The notes under the pieces: model-generated | The model's input: only the letters and a program-made list of their open reading frames with translations | Databases searched by the model: none | What the model was told of the DNA's origin: nothing | Position numbers and translations under genes: made by a program | Shown here: one piece after another, positions 16,643-25,041 of the stretch | Layout of the letters: each line of letters starts with the position of its first letter | Position numbering within the stretch: the first letter of the stretch is position 1 | Assembly (NCBI GenBank): GCA_021295675.1 | Contig: JAGWBY010000023.1 | Span: 1 to 27,842 of the forward strand | Direction: 5' to 3' | Length of the DNA: 27,842 nt | Source of the DNA: Candidatus Latescibacterota bacterium | GTDB taxonomy: Bacteria; Latescibacterota; UBA2968; UBA8231

Positions 16643-18646
16643 CTATTCGCTATCTACAATCCGCATGGCTTCTTCGCGCGCGCTTTGCAGCAAGGCCCCG
16701 TCGGCGACCAAATCCGCCGCCTTAAATACAGGCATCCCGGCCTGGCGCACGCCGAAAAACTCGCCGGGGCCGCGCAGTTGCAAGTCCTTTTCCGCAATCT
16801 CAAAGCCGTCTTGGGTGCGCTCCATAGTCTGGAGCCGCTCGCGCGAATCCGCCACCTCGGCCCCGGCGTGGGCGTAGCTGATGAGGATGCAAAACGATTG
16901 CTCGCCGCCGCGCCCCACGCGACCGCGCAACTGGTGCAATTGCGCCAAGCCGAAGCGCTCGGCGTGTTCGACGATCATCACCGTGGCATTGGGCACATCC
17001 ACGCCGACCTCGACGACCGTGGTGCAGACCAAGACCTGGACCCGGTTTTGCTTGAAATCCTCCATAATCTCGGTCTTCTCTTCAGCCGCCATGCGCCCGT
17101 GCAGCAAGGCCACCGAAAATTCGGCCAACGGTCCGTGGCGCAACTCGTCGTAGGCTTCGACTGCGGATTTATAATCCATCTTTTCCGACTCTTCGATCAG
17201 CGGATAAACCACGTACACTTGCCGCCCCTGGCGCACCTGATCGCCGGCAAACTCAAAGATCGCCTCGCGGCGGTCCTCGCCGCGCAGGGCCGTGCGAATC
17301 GGCTTGCGTCCGGGGGGCAACTCGTCGATGACCGACACGTCGAGTTCACCGTACAGAGTCAGGGCCAAGGTGCGCGGGATGGGCGTGGCCGTCATCACCA
17401 GCAAATCCGGCTTTGCGCCCTTCTTGTAGAGCGCGCCGCGCTGCACGACCCCAAAGCGGTGCTGCTCGTCGATGACCGCTAGTCCCAGACGAGCAAACTG
17501 CACCTGCTCCTGAATCAGCGCGTGGGTACCCACCGCAATGTGGGCTGCGCCGCTTTCGATGGCCGTCAACAACTCCTGCCGGAGCGTCTTGCGCTGGCCG
17601 CCCTTGAGAAAAACCACCGTCAGACCAAGAGGCTCGACAAGTGCCTCGATGTTGAAAAAGTGCTGCTCGGCGAGGATCTCGGTCGGGGCCATCATCGCCG
17701 CTTGATAGCCGTTCTCCACACCCGTCAACATCGCGCACAGGCCCACCAAGGTCTTGCCCGAGCCGACATCGCCTTGGACGAGGCGATTCATAACTTGGGG
17801 GCGCTGCATCTGCGCGGTGATCTCGGCGACGACCCGGAGCTGGGCGCGCGTGGGAGCAAACGGCAGGGAATCCCACAGGGCCGACACCAGTTTCTCACTC
17901 GGCGCGAAGGCGATACCATCGGCCTGATCGCGGTTTTTTTTGCGCCGCCGCGCCAAGCGCAGTTGGAAGGCAAAAAGCTCGCCAAAGGCCAAGCGCTGCC
18001 GCGCGCGCTCCGCTTCGGCGAGGCTGGCGGGAAAATGCACTTGGCGCAGACTAGCGCCCAACTCTGCAAGGCTCAAGCGCTGGCGCAAGGCCGCGGGCAA
18101 GTCGTCTTCTATCCGCTCGGCAAAGGTATCTAACGCCTCGCTTATCAAGCGGCGGAATCCCCGGCTGCGCAGGCCGCGCTCCTTCATATCGGCACTGGTC
18201 GTATAGAGCGGGACGACGACGCCCGTGTGGAGCCGCTCCGCCCCGAGCAGGAATTCGTATTCGGGATGGACCATCTGCCGCCGCCCTTGGAACAGATCGA
18301 CCTTGCCGCTGATGGCCAGCTCGTCGCCGACGGCAAAGTTGCGCTGCAAGTAGCGCCCCCCCTGAAAAAAGGTGCAGGTGATATCGTCGGTCGCGTCGGC
18401 GACCACCATCACGAAGCGCGGACGCGGCCCCGGCATGAAGCGCGTCTGGCGCACCTCGCCGATGAGGGTCACCTCTTGGCCGATTGGCGCGCGGGCCATG
18501 GGCAAAATTTGCGTGCGATCGAGGTAGCGGCGCGGCAGATAGTACAACAAATCGCCCAGCGTTAGAATCTCTACCTCTTTGAGCGCGGACGCGCGTTTGG
18601 CTCCTACGCCTTTGACTTTTTCAATGGGGATGGACAGAATTTCCAT
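16643..18646 (-). CDS. recG: ATP-dependent DNA helicase RecG
   Basis: Branch-migration helicase that reverses stalled forks and processes Holliday junctions. It has 667 residues, close to the 690 of E. coli. An N-terminal helix-hairpin-helix-like KVKGVGAKRASAL and an OB-fold wedge (about 55-150) precede the helicase core. Walker A is GDVGSGKT (292-299), Walker B DEQH (393-396), motif III TATPIPRTL (419-427), with motif VI and the TRG region at QLRGRVGRGGEQS. No key residue is missing. The start ATG at 18646 has no strong ribosome site. It diverges from the small membrane protein gene across 56 nt. Confidence 0.97.
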   Translation of the reverse strand: MEILSIPIEKVKGVGAKRASALKEVEILTLGDLLYYLPRRYLDRTQILPMARAPIGQEVTLIGEVRQTRFMPGPRPRFVMVVADATDDITCTFFQGGRYLQRNFAVGDELAISGKVDLFQGRRQMVHPEYEFLLGAERLHTGVVVPLYTTSADMKERGLRSRGFRRLISEALDTFAERIEDDLPAALRQRLSLAELGASLRQVHFPASLAEAERARQRLAFGELFAFQLRLARRRKKNRDQADGIAFAPSEKLVSALWDSLPFAPTRAQLRVVAEITAQMQRPQVMNRLVQGDVGSGKTLVGLCAMLTGVENGYQAAMMAPTEILAEQHFFNIEALVEPLGLTVVFLKGGQRKTLRQELLTAIESGAAHIAVGTHALIQEQVQFARLGLAVIDEQHRFGVVQRGALYKKGAKPDLLVMTATPIPRTLALTLYGELDVSVIDELPPGRKPIRTALRGEDRREAIFEFAGDQVRQGRQVYVVYPLIEESEKMDYKSAVEAYDELRHGPLAEFSVALLHGRMAAEEKTEIMEDFKQNRVQVLVCTTVVEVGVDVPNATVMIVEHAERFGLAQLHQLRGRVGRGGEQSFCILISYAHAGAEVADSRERLQTMERTQDGFEIAEKDLQLRGPGEFFGVRQAGMPVFKAADLVADGALLQSAREEAMRIVDSE

Positions 18647-18659
18647 GATTGGCCATGCG

Positions 18660-18687
18660 TTGACGCGACCGGGCCGCAGCCTATCTT
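18660..18687 (+). promoter_or_regulatory. Candidate sigma-70 promoter giving an almost leaderless mRNA
   Basis: TTGACG (18660-18665) and TATCTT (18682-18687) are separated by 16 bases. The -10 box ends only 15 nt before the ATG at 18703, so transcription would begin within about 10 nt of the start codon. This fits the absence of any Shine-Dalgarno sequence before that gene. Confidence 0.35.
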
Positions 18688-18702
18688 TGGCCGCATATTG
18701 CC

Positions 18703-19176
18703 ATGCCCAGGCCTATTACCTTTGCTCATTATCTAATGGGGCACGCGCCGTTTAGACGCGCGTCCTTCTTCTACGCCTATGTCGGGATGTGGCTCCACCT
18801 GCTCATTGGCACGGGCCTCTTAGCGCTCTCTGGCGCGCGGGCCTGGCTGCCGATCTTCGCGGCGCTGGTCGTCGGCTCGTTCTGCGTGGGACTCGTACTC
18901 TATGGCCTGCTGACGAAGCGGTACGGCCTGCTGATCAACGTTGGTTCCTATACCGCTAGCGTCGCCCGCGCGTTCTCGACCGATACTGTAGTCATTACCT
19001 GCTTCATCGCGAGCCTCATCGCCGCGCTCGTTTCCAGCTACAGCATCTTGGCGGCTGAATACGGCCACTATCAGCACGCGGGCCAGCGCCAGCCCGTGCC
19101 GCTTCCTACCTCCGTGGCTTTTCTGCTAGGCGCGGCCATCGTCCTCCTCTGCACCTATGGCCTCTTAGTAAATTAG
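18703..19176 (+). CDS. Small integral membrane protein, four predicted helices, unknown function
   Basis: I do not recognise this 157-residue protein. Hydrophobic segments at about 22-43, 48-70, 94-118 and 135-155 predict four membrane helices with short loops. A positively charged N-terminus (MPRPITF, FRR at 17-19) and TKRYG at 71-75 suggest a cytoplasmic N-terminus. There is no catalytic motif. The stop codon overlaps the mraY stop codon on the other strand by three bases. It may be transcribed alone from the nearly leaderless promoter just upstream. Coding is supported by length, its tight fit between neighbours and strong hydrophobic periodicity. Confidence 0.72.
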   Translation: MPRPITFAHYLMGHAPFRRASFFYAYVGMWLHLLIGTGLLALSGARAWLPIFAALVVGSFCVGLVLYGLLTKRYGLLINVGSYTASVARAFSTDTVVITCFIASLIAALVSSYSILAAEYGHYQHAGQRQPVPLPTSVAFLLGAAIVLLCTYGLLVN

Positions 19177-20279
19177 CGGATCTTGAGCGTCGCCAAGCCG
19201 CACAGTGCCAAAATGCCAGCCACGATCCAGAAGCGAATGACTATCTTGGTGTCGGCCAAGCCGCGCTGTTGGAAGTGATGGTGAATTGGCGAGCGGGTAA
19301 AAAAGCGCCGTCCCAACCACCGGATGCCGATCTTTTCCTGAATCACCACTGACAAGGTCTCGCCGACGAAAATCCCCCCGACGATTAGGAAGAGGAACTC
19401 CTGTTTGATCAAGACGGCGACCGTGCCTAACAAGCCGCCCAACGCCATGGATCCGGTATCGCCCATGATGACGTTGGCCGGATAGGAATTGAACCACAAA
19501 AAGCCGAGGCAGGCCCCAAAGACGATAGAGCAGATTATGGCGACTTCCCCCACACCCGGCATAAAAGGAAAGATCAAAAACTCCGCGATCTCGGCATGGC
19601 TGGACACATAGGCAAACACCCCGAAGACGGCCACGACAAAAGCAGTCGGCACAATAGCCAAGCCGTCAATCCCGTCGGCTAGATTGACCGAGTTGGAGAT
19701 GGCCGTCACCGTAAAGGCGATAAAGAGCACATAGCCCCACGAAAGATCGAGCACCGGATTTTTGAAAAAGGGCAGATAAAGCTGGGTCGCCAAGCCCGCC
19801 GACTCAGCTGGGAGAGCTTGCGTGACGTACGCGGTACCAAACGCCATCCCAAAGGCTACTTGCAGCACCAACTTGGCCTTCTCGGACAGCCCGCGATCGC
19901 TAGAGCGATAGCGCACCTTGAGGAAGTCGTCAATCCAACCGAGCGCGGCAAACCAGACAATCGCTCCCACGCAGAACAGCACGAAGAGGCTGTGCAGCTT
20001 ACACCACAAGCCGACGCTGATCAAGATCGCGGCGACGATTAGGCCACCACCATAAGTTTTGGCTTGGTTGCTAGCCGCTTCAAAGTTGAGATAGTCGCGG
20101 GGCATGTCGCGGTGCCCGCGGCCATAGAAGTAGAGGATGACTCGCCCGCCGCAAAGAATAGTGAGGATCAACGAGGTGATCGCGCCGCAGAGCGCGCGAA
20201 AGATGATCGAATCGACCAAGCGCAAAAACGACAAGGCCTCGCCAACATCTTGCAGATAAATTCCGAGGTAGTAGATCAT
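19173..20279 (-). CDS. mraY: Phospho-N-acetylmuramoyl-pentapeptide transferase
   Basis: Membrane enzyme that transfers phospho-MurNAc-pentapeptide from UDP to undecaprenyl phosphate, giving lipid I. It has 368 residues and about ten hydrophobic helices. Signature sites are DDFLK (117-121), NLADGIDGL (199-207), GDTGSMALGG (273-282) and the HHH of PIHHHFQ (333-335). The usual GTPTMGG motif of loop A reads QAKTYGGG here, a real divergence in an otherwise clean sequence. The ATG overlaps the murG stop (ATGA), so MurG and MraY are translationally coupled. The order murG then mraY is the reverse of the common dcw cluster, and no mur or fts gene lies between or around them. Confidence 0.95.
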   Translation of the reverse strand: MIYYLGIYLQDVGEALSFLRLVDSIIFRALCGAITSLILTILCGGRVILYFYGRGHRDMPRDYLNFEAASNQAKTYGGGLIVAAILISVGLWCKLHSLFVLFCVGAIVWFAALGWIDDFLKVRYRSSDRGLSEKAKLVLQVAFGMAFGTAYVTQALPAESAGLATQLYLPFFKNPVLDLSWGYVLFIAFTVTAISNSVNLADGIDGLAIVPTAFVVAVFGVFAYVSSHAEIAEFLIFPFMPGVGEVAIICSIVFGACLGFLWFNSYPANVIMGDTGSMALGGLLGTVAVLIKQEFLFLIVGGIFVGETLSVVIQEKIGIRWLGRRFFTRSPIHHHFQQRGLADTKIVIRFWIVAGILALCGLATLKIR

Positions 20280-22291
20280 TGCTGCGAAGCGGCTAGGGGC
20301 TGGTCGGCGTGCACGAGATCGGCCAATTGGCGCAGGTGCGTACCGAGGGGGAATTCCGGCTTGAAATAAGGCATCGAAATCAAAACTTGGTCGAGATCGC
20401 GCTCCAATTGAGTTGGCTCCAAGACGCCGCGCTGCAAAAATTCGATCAACACCAGCACGACCTGCTCGCGAATCTGCCAGTTCGAGTGCAGATAGAAGCG
20501 ACGCAGCCGCGCTAGCAGATCGGGATTGCGACTTATTTTTCCGAGGGCACTAAGAGCTTGGACGATCACTTCCGGCGAGCTATCGTCGAGAGCCGCAAAG
20601 AGCGTGCTTTCGATTTCACCATCGACGGCAAACAACTCGCCGAGGGCCCGCGCCGCCCACGCCCGCACCTCAAAGTAGGGATCCGCCTCTAACGCGTTAA
20701 GCAGCGCGACTCGGGTCTGCGCGTCGTTCGCTCCCAAGCCGCGCAGGCCGTATTCGACGACATTGCGGCGTATAATGCCTCCGTGGCGAAAATCGCCGCC
20801 GCAAAGACGGCGCCTCCACCCGGTCGGAGTGCGGTCGGTGAGGATGTGTAGCAGCAAGGGCAGCCGCTCTTGGTAGTCTAAGACCGCGACGAGCTTGATG
20901 CCCACATTGCGCCACCCCAGCGGGATTTCGCACCAACCCTCAGACGTGAGCAGGCGATCGGCTTGATAGCGCAGATAGGCTAGTTCACCGCGCTCCATTG
21001 CCTCCACGCCCTCGACCTCTTTGACCCGCGCTCGCACCCACCGCAGCAAGGCGTTGGGTTCAGTCGGCAAGCCGCTTTTTTTCATCGGTGGCGACTCCAA
21101 TCGCAACGGTGGCGGCTCCTGCCCAGCGATGAGGCCGTCCAGCTCAGCCGTAATCAGTTCGAGGCTGTTAGTTTTGGGCATGGTCTTGGCGGCTGCGCTC
21201 ATGGCCTGCAACCGCTCCTCGTCGGCGCACAACGCCAGCACCTGCTGCGCCAATTTCTCACCGTCCAGTCCGCTGTGGATGCAGGCGTTGTCCCAAAACG
21301 CCTCTTGGTAGAGCACTTGCGCAGCCCCTATCCGCTCCATCTCCCGCGCGTTCAGCGCTTGGTGATCTTCGGCCGATGTCGGCAGCGGCACAATCAGCGT
21401 GGGCGTCCCACTGACCGCCATCTCGGTGAGGGTACCTGCGCCCGACCGGCAAATGACCAGGTCCGCCGCGGCAATCAGATCGGCGATCTCATCTGCGTAA
21501 TCAAGGCGTCGATACCAGTCGCCTTCGCCCTCTATCCCCATCTCAGCTAAAGCGGTCTCAGTATCCGCCACGGCGTCGTAATCCGACCCCTTGTAGCGGC
21601 CTGTGACATGGATGACCACCAGCCCGGCCTTACGCCACAGAGGTAAGGCTGTGAGCACGGCCTCGTTAATGGCTTTGGCACCTCCTGACCCACCAAAGGC
21701 GAGTACGACCTTGCGGCCTTGGTCAATGCCCAATTTTTCCCGCGCGGCCTGCCGATCAAGATTCAAAAAAGAGCGGCGCACCGGATAGCCGACCACGGCC
21801 ACCTTCTTCGCGTCGAACCATCGACCCGCCTGCTCAAATGCCACGCCGATGCGCTGCGCCAGCCGCCCGGTAACTTGGTTCAAAAGCCCGGGATAGGCAT
21901 TCGGCTCGTAGATAAAGACGCGGGCGCGAGAAAGGCCGACCTTGGCCAGCACACCGTGCGCGAAGAGGATCGGCGCGCTGACGAAGCCGCCCGTGCTGAT
22001 GATAATTTGGGGCCGGTAGCGCAAGAGGATGAGCGCCCCTTGGACGACACCGATCGCAAGCGCGATGGCAAATCGCAGCAGGGGTACAAGAGAGCGAGTG
22101 CGCGGGAAGGAACGGGCTCGCACAAAGCGAATGCGGTACCCCTGATCGGGCACGACCCAAGCATCCAGCCTGTCTCGATGGCCCACGTAGAGGAATTCGG
22201 CGTCTGCTCGCGTCTGCCGAATTTCGTTGGCAATAGCCAAGGCCGGATACACATGGCCACCCGTGCCGCCGCCGGTGAGCAAGTACTTCAT
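20276..22291 (-). CDS. murG: MurG glycosyltransferase fused to a C-terminal HEAT-repeat-like domain
   Basis: Residues 1-392 are MurG, which adds GlcNAc to lipid I to make lipid II at the inner membrane. They show GGGTGGHVYPA (8-18), STGGFVSAPI (100-109), FGGSGGAKAIN (200-210) and RSGAGTLTEMAVSGTPTLIVPLP, the donor site. After a proline-rich linker (393-412) come about 260 extra residues with helical pairs such as DPYFEVRAWAARALGELF and DDSSPEVIVQALSALGKIS, typical of HEAT/PBS-lyase repeats. Usual MurG proteins have about 360 residues, so the extension is unusual. The ATG is at 22291 (a TTG one codon earlier is also open), with no clear ribosome site. The TGA overlaps the mraY ATG. Confidence 0.93.
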   Translation of the reverse strand: MKYLLTGGGTGGHVYPALAIANEIRQTRADAEFLYVGHRDRLDAWVVPDQGYRIRFVRARSFPRTRSLVPLLRFAIALAIGVVQGALILLRYRPQIIISTGGFVSAPILFAHGVLAKVGLSRARVFIYEPNAYPGLLNQVTGRLAQRIGVAFEQAGRWFDAKKVAVVGYPVRRSFLNLDRQAAREKLGIDQGRKVVLAFGGSGGAKAINEAVLTALPLWRKAGLVVIHVTGRYKGSDYDAVADTETALAEMGIEGEGDWYRRLDYADEIADLIAAADLVICRSGAGTLTEMAVSGTPTLIVPLPTSAEDHQALNAREMERIGAAQVLYQEAFWDNACIHSGLDGEKLAQQVLALCADEERLQAMSAAAKTMPKTNSLELITAELDGLIAGQEPPPLRLESPPMKKSGLPTEPNALLRWVRARVKEVEGVEAMERGELAYLRYQADRLLTSEGWCEIPLGWRNVGIKLVAVLDYQERLPLLLHILTDRTPTGWRRRLCGGDFRHGGIIRRNVVEYGLRGLGANDAQTRVALLNALEADPYFEVRAWAARALGELFAVDGEIESTLFAALDDSSPEVIVQALSALGKISRNPDLLARLRRFYLHSNWQIREQVVLVLIEFLQRGVLEPTQLERDLDQVLISMPYFKPEFPLGTHLRQLADLVHADQPLAASQQ

Positions 22292-22364
22292 CAATTTTTA
22301 ATTAAAGTAAGGCCGTTTAGACCAGTAGAAGCGATCCCCACATTCCAGAAGGGCCTATGTTCCT

Positions 22365-22393
22365 AATATATAAGCTGTTAGGCTGGGTGTCTA
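22365..22393 (-). promoter_or_regulatory. Promoter for the murG-mraY operon
   Basis: On the minus strand a -35 TAGACA (22388-22393) and a -10 TATATT (22365-22370) lie 17 bases apart, each matching the sigma-70 consensus at five of six positions. They sit 73 nt upstream of the murG ATG, between it and the preceding SDR stop at 22397, so murG-mraY has its own transcript start. Confidence 0.5.
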
Positions 22394-22396
22394 ACC

Positions 22397-23155
22397 CTAC
22401 TGGTAGGACTCGGTGCGGTCGCCGCCATTGACGCTTATGTGCTGTCCCGTTACGTAGCTGGCCACTGGCGACACCAGAAAGACCACGGCCGCAGCTACCT
22501 CTTCGGGACCGCCAGCTCGGCGCATGGGAATACTGCTGAGAAATTGCGCCCGCACCTCCGGCGTCCGCCGCGCCAGCGCCCCACGCCCCATCCCCGCGTC
22601 GATGATTCCCGGCGACACCACATTGACGCGGATGCCGTGCTCGGCTTCCTCTTTGGACAGCACCTTGGTCAAAGCCACGACTCCCGCCTTGGTGGTCGCA
22701 TACGCGGCCGCACCGCCCGGCAGCGTGTTGACCACATTCGAGGCAATGTTGACGACCGCGCCGCCTCGCTCACGCATCCGTGGCAGAGCGGCCTTGCACA
22801 TGTAGAGGACGCTATTGAGGTTGACATCGAGCACTCGGTGCCAGTCCGCCAGCACCATATCAGCCACGAACTGCCCGCCGATGGTGATGCCGGCGTTATT
22901 GACCAGAATATCCAACCCACCCAATTCCCCAACCACGCGCTCAACCAGCGACTGCGCGGCCTCCGCCTCGGTTATATCGGCTTCAAAGGCAGCTCCGCCT
23001 AGCTCAGCGGCGAGTGCATGGGCAGCGTCCTTCTGCGTATGGTAATGCAGGGCGACCGTCGCACCTTCGGCGGCCAAGGCGCGGCATATCGCTTGGCCGA
23101 TGCCGCCAGCCGCGCCGGTTACTAAGGCGATGTTACTGTGGGGAGGTGTGCTCAT
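22397..23155 (-). CDS. SDR-family oxidoreductase (FabG-like)
   Basis: Second classical SDR of the window, 252 residues. TGAAGGIG is at 13-20, NNAG at 86-89, and Ser139, Tyr152 and Lys156 form the catalytic set. The loop after the second strand (HYHTQ) lacks an acidic residue, which suggests NADP(H), unlike the SDR at 3343-4071. The C-terminal VTGQHISVNGGDRTESYQ is typical of FabG-like proteins. A GGAG site lies 11 nt before the ATG at 23155. The substrate is unknown. It follows the HAD hydrolase gene by 74 nt on the same strand, with a weak hairpin in between. Confidence 0.92.
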   Translation of the reverse strand: MSTPPHSNIALVTGAAGGIGQAICRALAAEGATVALHYHTQKDAAHALAAELGGAAFEADITEAEAAQSLVERVVGELGGLDILVNNAGITIGGQFVADMVLADWHRVLDVNLNSVLYMCKAALPRMRERGGAVVNIASNVVNTLPGGAAAYATTKAGVVALTKVLSKEEAEHGIRVNVVSPGIIDAGMGRGALARRTPEVRAQFLSSIPMRRAGGPEEVAAAVVFLVSPVASYVTGQHISVNGGDRTESYQ

Positions 23156-23182
23156 AGGGATTCGATCTCCGACAAGAGGGGT

Positions 23183-23206
23183 TCATTAAACAGCGCATTC
23201 CGCTGT
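23183..23206 (-). terminator. Weak hairpin with T-rich tail between the HAD and SDR genes
   Basis: ACAGCG (23190-23195) pairs with CGCTGT (23201-23206) around a 5-nt loop. Read on the minus strand the stem is followed by TTTAATG. The stem is short and the T-run interrupted, so at most partial termination after the HAD gene is expected. Confidence 0.22.
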
Positions 23207-23229
23207 CGTCCACGCGCCTCGGAGCGGAT

Positions 23230-23949
23230 TCAGGCCCGTTCGGCGCGGTGCTGGTCGACCAGTTCCGCCATGCTTTTGAAACGGAAATCCGGTTCCACCG
23301 CTTCCTGTGGCGGTGCTGTCGCGCCGCCGCTGTGTCCCGCCCGCCGGTCAATCCATGCCGTCGTCAGTCCGATTGCCTTGGCCGGCACATGGTCGTGGAA
23401 GAGGCTCTGCGCGATGTGCAGAATGCTTCCGGGATCGCCGCCGAAGTCCGCGGCTACCCGGGCGAGCAGGAATTCAAAGTTGGCCAGCGATGGTTTATAC
23501 GAGCCGATCTCCTCAGCGGTAAAGATCGCGTCCCAAGGATCGCCGAGGCGGGCGGCGCTCCCCCGGTAGCTAGCGCGGTCGCAATTGGTGAGGGTGATCA
23601 GCCGGTGGTGCTGCTTCAAATAGGCGAGCGATTCGGCCGCGTCGGCAAAGGCCGGCCAGTCCCCGACCGACTGGCCAAAGCGGATGCTCTCGGCCTCATC
23701 GGGTTCGCCGCTCCAGGTCTGGGCTAGCGTGCGATGGGTAGCCGCCAAAAGGTCGGCGTAGAGTAAGTCGGGATTGGCCGCTTGGCAGGCGGATTCCACC
23801 TGCGCGAAAGCTGCGAGAGCCGCCTCGCGGATCGGAGGGTCGGCCAGACGCGCGCAGAGCGGTTGCAGCGCATCCCAGATGCCGGTCTCCCAGTCGATCA
23901 GGGTGCCGTAGGTGTCGAAGGTCAGTATGGGAAAGTCGCAGAGGCGCAT
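23230..23949 (-). CDS. HAD-superfamily hydrolase (haloacid dehalogenase type II-like)
   Basis: The protein has 239 residues. Motif I is LTFDTYGTLIDWE with nucleophile D12; the YGTL form is typical of the L-2-haloacid dehalogenase branch rather than phosphatases with DxD. Motif II is TLTNCD, motif III lysine is in GSYKPSLANFEF, and the acidic motif IV region is reduced to LHIAQSLFHDHVPAKAIGLTTAWIDR, where the usual second aspartate pair is not obvious. It probably hydrolyses a small haloacid or phosphate ester, substrate unknown. The ATG at 23949 has no strong ribosome site. The 97-nt gap to the aldo/keto reductase suggests it may have its own promoter. Confidence 0.88.
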   Translation of the reverse strand: MRLCDFPILTFDTYGTLIDWETGIWDALQPLCARLADPPIREAALAAFAQVESACQAANPDLLYADLLAATHRTLAQTWSGEPDEAESIRFGQSVGDWPAFADAAESLAYLKQHHRLITLTNCDRASYRGSAARLGDPWDAIFTAEEIGSYKPSLANFEFLLARVAADFGGDPGSILHIAQSLFHDHVPAKAIGLTTAWIDRRAGHSGGATAPPQEAVEPDFRFKSMAELVDQHRAERA

Positions 23950-24046
23950 GGGTGTTTTCGCCGAGTTGTAGTGTTGAGAGTGATTTCAATCGCCCGCGAA
24001 TGGGGTCATAAATTCAAACTTTTCGTAGAGGTCGCTCCAATCGCCC

Positions 24047-25027
24047 TCAGGCGTATTTCTGCGGCATCTTCACCTCGGAGACCTCGTCCAACAAAGCCCG
24101 CTCTTCCGGTGCCAAGGACCAGTCCAAGCCCGCGCAGATCTCTTCGACGTGCGCCGGCTCGTCGGCCCCCAAAATGGGAGCGCTGATCTCATCGTGATCT
24201 AAAATCCAAGCAATAGCTACCTGCGCTGGAGTCTTGCCGTGCTGCGCTCCAATATCGATCAGCGTCTGGACGATGGTATCGACCCGCTCGGTCATAGCCT
24301 CGGCAAAATTGTATTTGCCCGGACTCATGCCGCGCAGTTCGTCCGTGCTCCACGGCGTCCCCGGCGGCGGCTCTTGCCCGCGGCGGAAGCGGCCGGAGAG
24401 CAGGCCGATGGCCAGCGGGCTGTAAGTCATAATGCCCAAGCCGAACTGACGACAGATGGGCATCAACTCCGGCTCCATCTCCCAGCGATTGAGCAGATTG
24501 TACTGATTCTGGATACAGGCAAAAGAGGCCAAGCGCTCGCGCTGCGAAATCCACAGGGCCTCGACGATTTTCCACGGCGGGAAGTTAGAGCACCCCACGT
24601 AGCGCGCCTTGCCCTGCCGCACAATGTCGTCGAGCGCACCCAAGGTTTCCTCCAGCGGCGTGACCGGATCAAAGGAGTGCAGCAAGTACAGATCGACGTA
24701 ATCAGTCTGTAACCGCTGTAGCGACGCCTCAATACCCCGCAGCAGATTGACCCGCGACAGCCCTACGTGATTGGGGCTATTGCCCAAGGTGCCGAAAATT
24801 TTAGTCGTCAGCACCACTTCCTCGCGCCGTCCCTTGATGGCTTTGCCGACCACCTGTTCGGAGCGCCCACCACCATACAGCGCCGTATCGATAAAATTGC
24901 AGCCCAAGTCCAAGGCCCGCTGCACCACCTCGATGCAAACCTTCTCGTCCTCTTGGCCGCGAAACGCCGCGCCCAAGCACACCTTGGACACCTTGACACC
25001 GGCCTTACCCAAATTGCGGTATTCCAT
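24047..25027 (-). CDS. Aldo/keto reductase
   Basis: NADPH-dependent TIM-barrel oxidoreductase, 326 residues. The catalytic tetrad is D47 (FIDTA), Y51 (LYGGG), K76 (LTTKI) and H117 (LYLLHSFD). SNFPPWKIVEA and the C-terminal ILGADEPAHVEE bind the cofactor phosphate in this family. It resembles the voltage-gated potassium channel beta / L-galactose dehydrogenase-like branch, but the substrate is not readable. The ATG has a good AAGGGAG site and lies 14 nt after the hisC stop, so the two are probably one transcript. Confidence 0.93.
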   Translation of the reverse strand: MEYRNLGKAGVKVSKVCLGAAFRGQEDEKVCIEVVQRALDLGCNFIDTALYGGGRSEQVVGKAIKGRREEVVLTTKIFGTLGNSPNHVGLSRVNLLRGIEASLQRLQTDYVDLYLLHSFDPVTPLEETLGALDDIVRQGKARYVGCSNFPPWKIVEALWISQRERLASFACIQNQYNLLNRWEMEPELMPICRQFGLGIMTYSPLAIGLLSGRFRRGQEPPPGTPWSTDELRGMSPGKYNFAEAMTERVDTIVQTLIDIGAQHGKTPAQVAIAWILDHDEISAPILGADEPAHVEEICAGLDWSLAPEERALLDEVSEVKMPQKYA

Positions 25028-25041
25028 ATCTCTCCCTTGTG

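Noticed and set aside
16685..17482. 265-residue plus-strand open frame inside recG
   Set aside because: It lies entirely antisense to conserved RecG helicase motifs and has a histidine/leucine-rich shadow composition.
22363..22382. CCTAA/TTAGG inverted repeat upstream of murG as an operator
   Set aside because: Half-sites are only 5 bp and coincide with the -10 region of the inferred promoter, so chance is likely.
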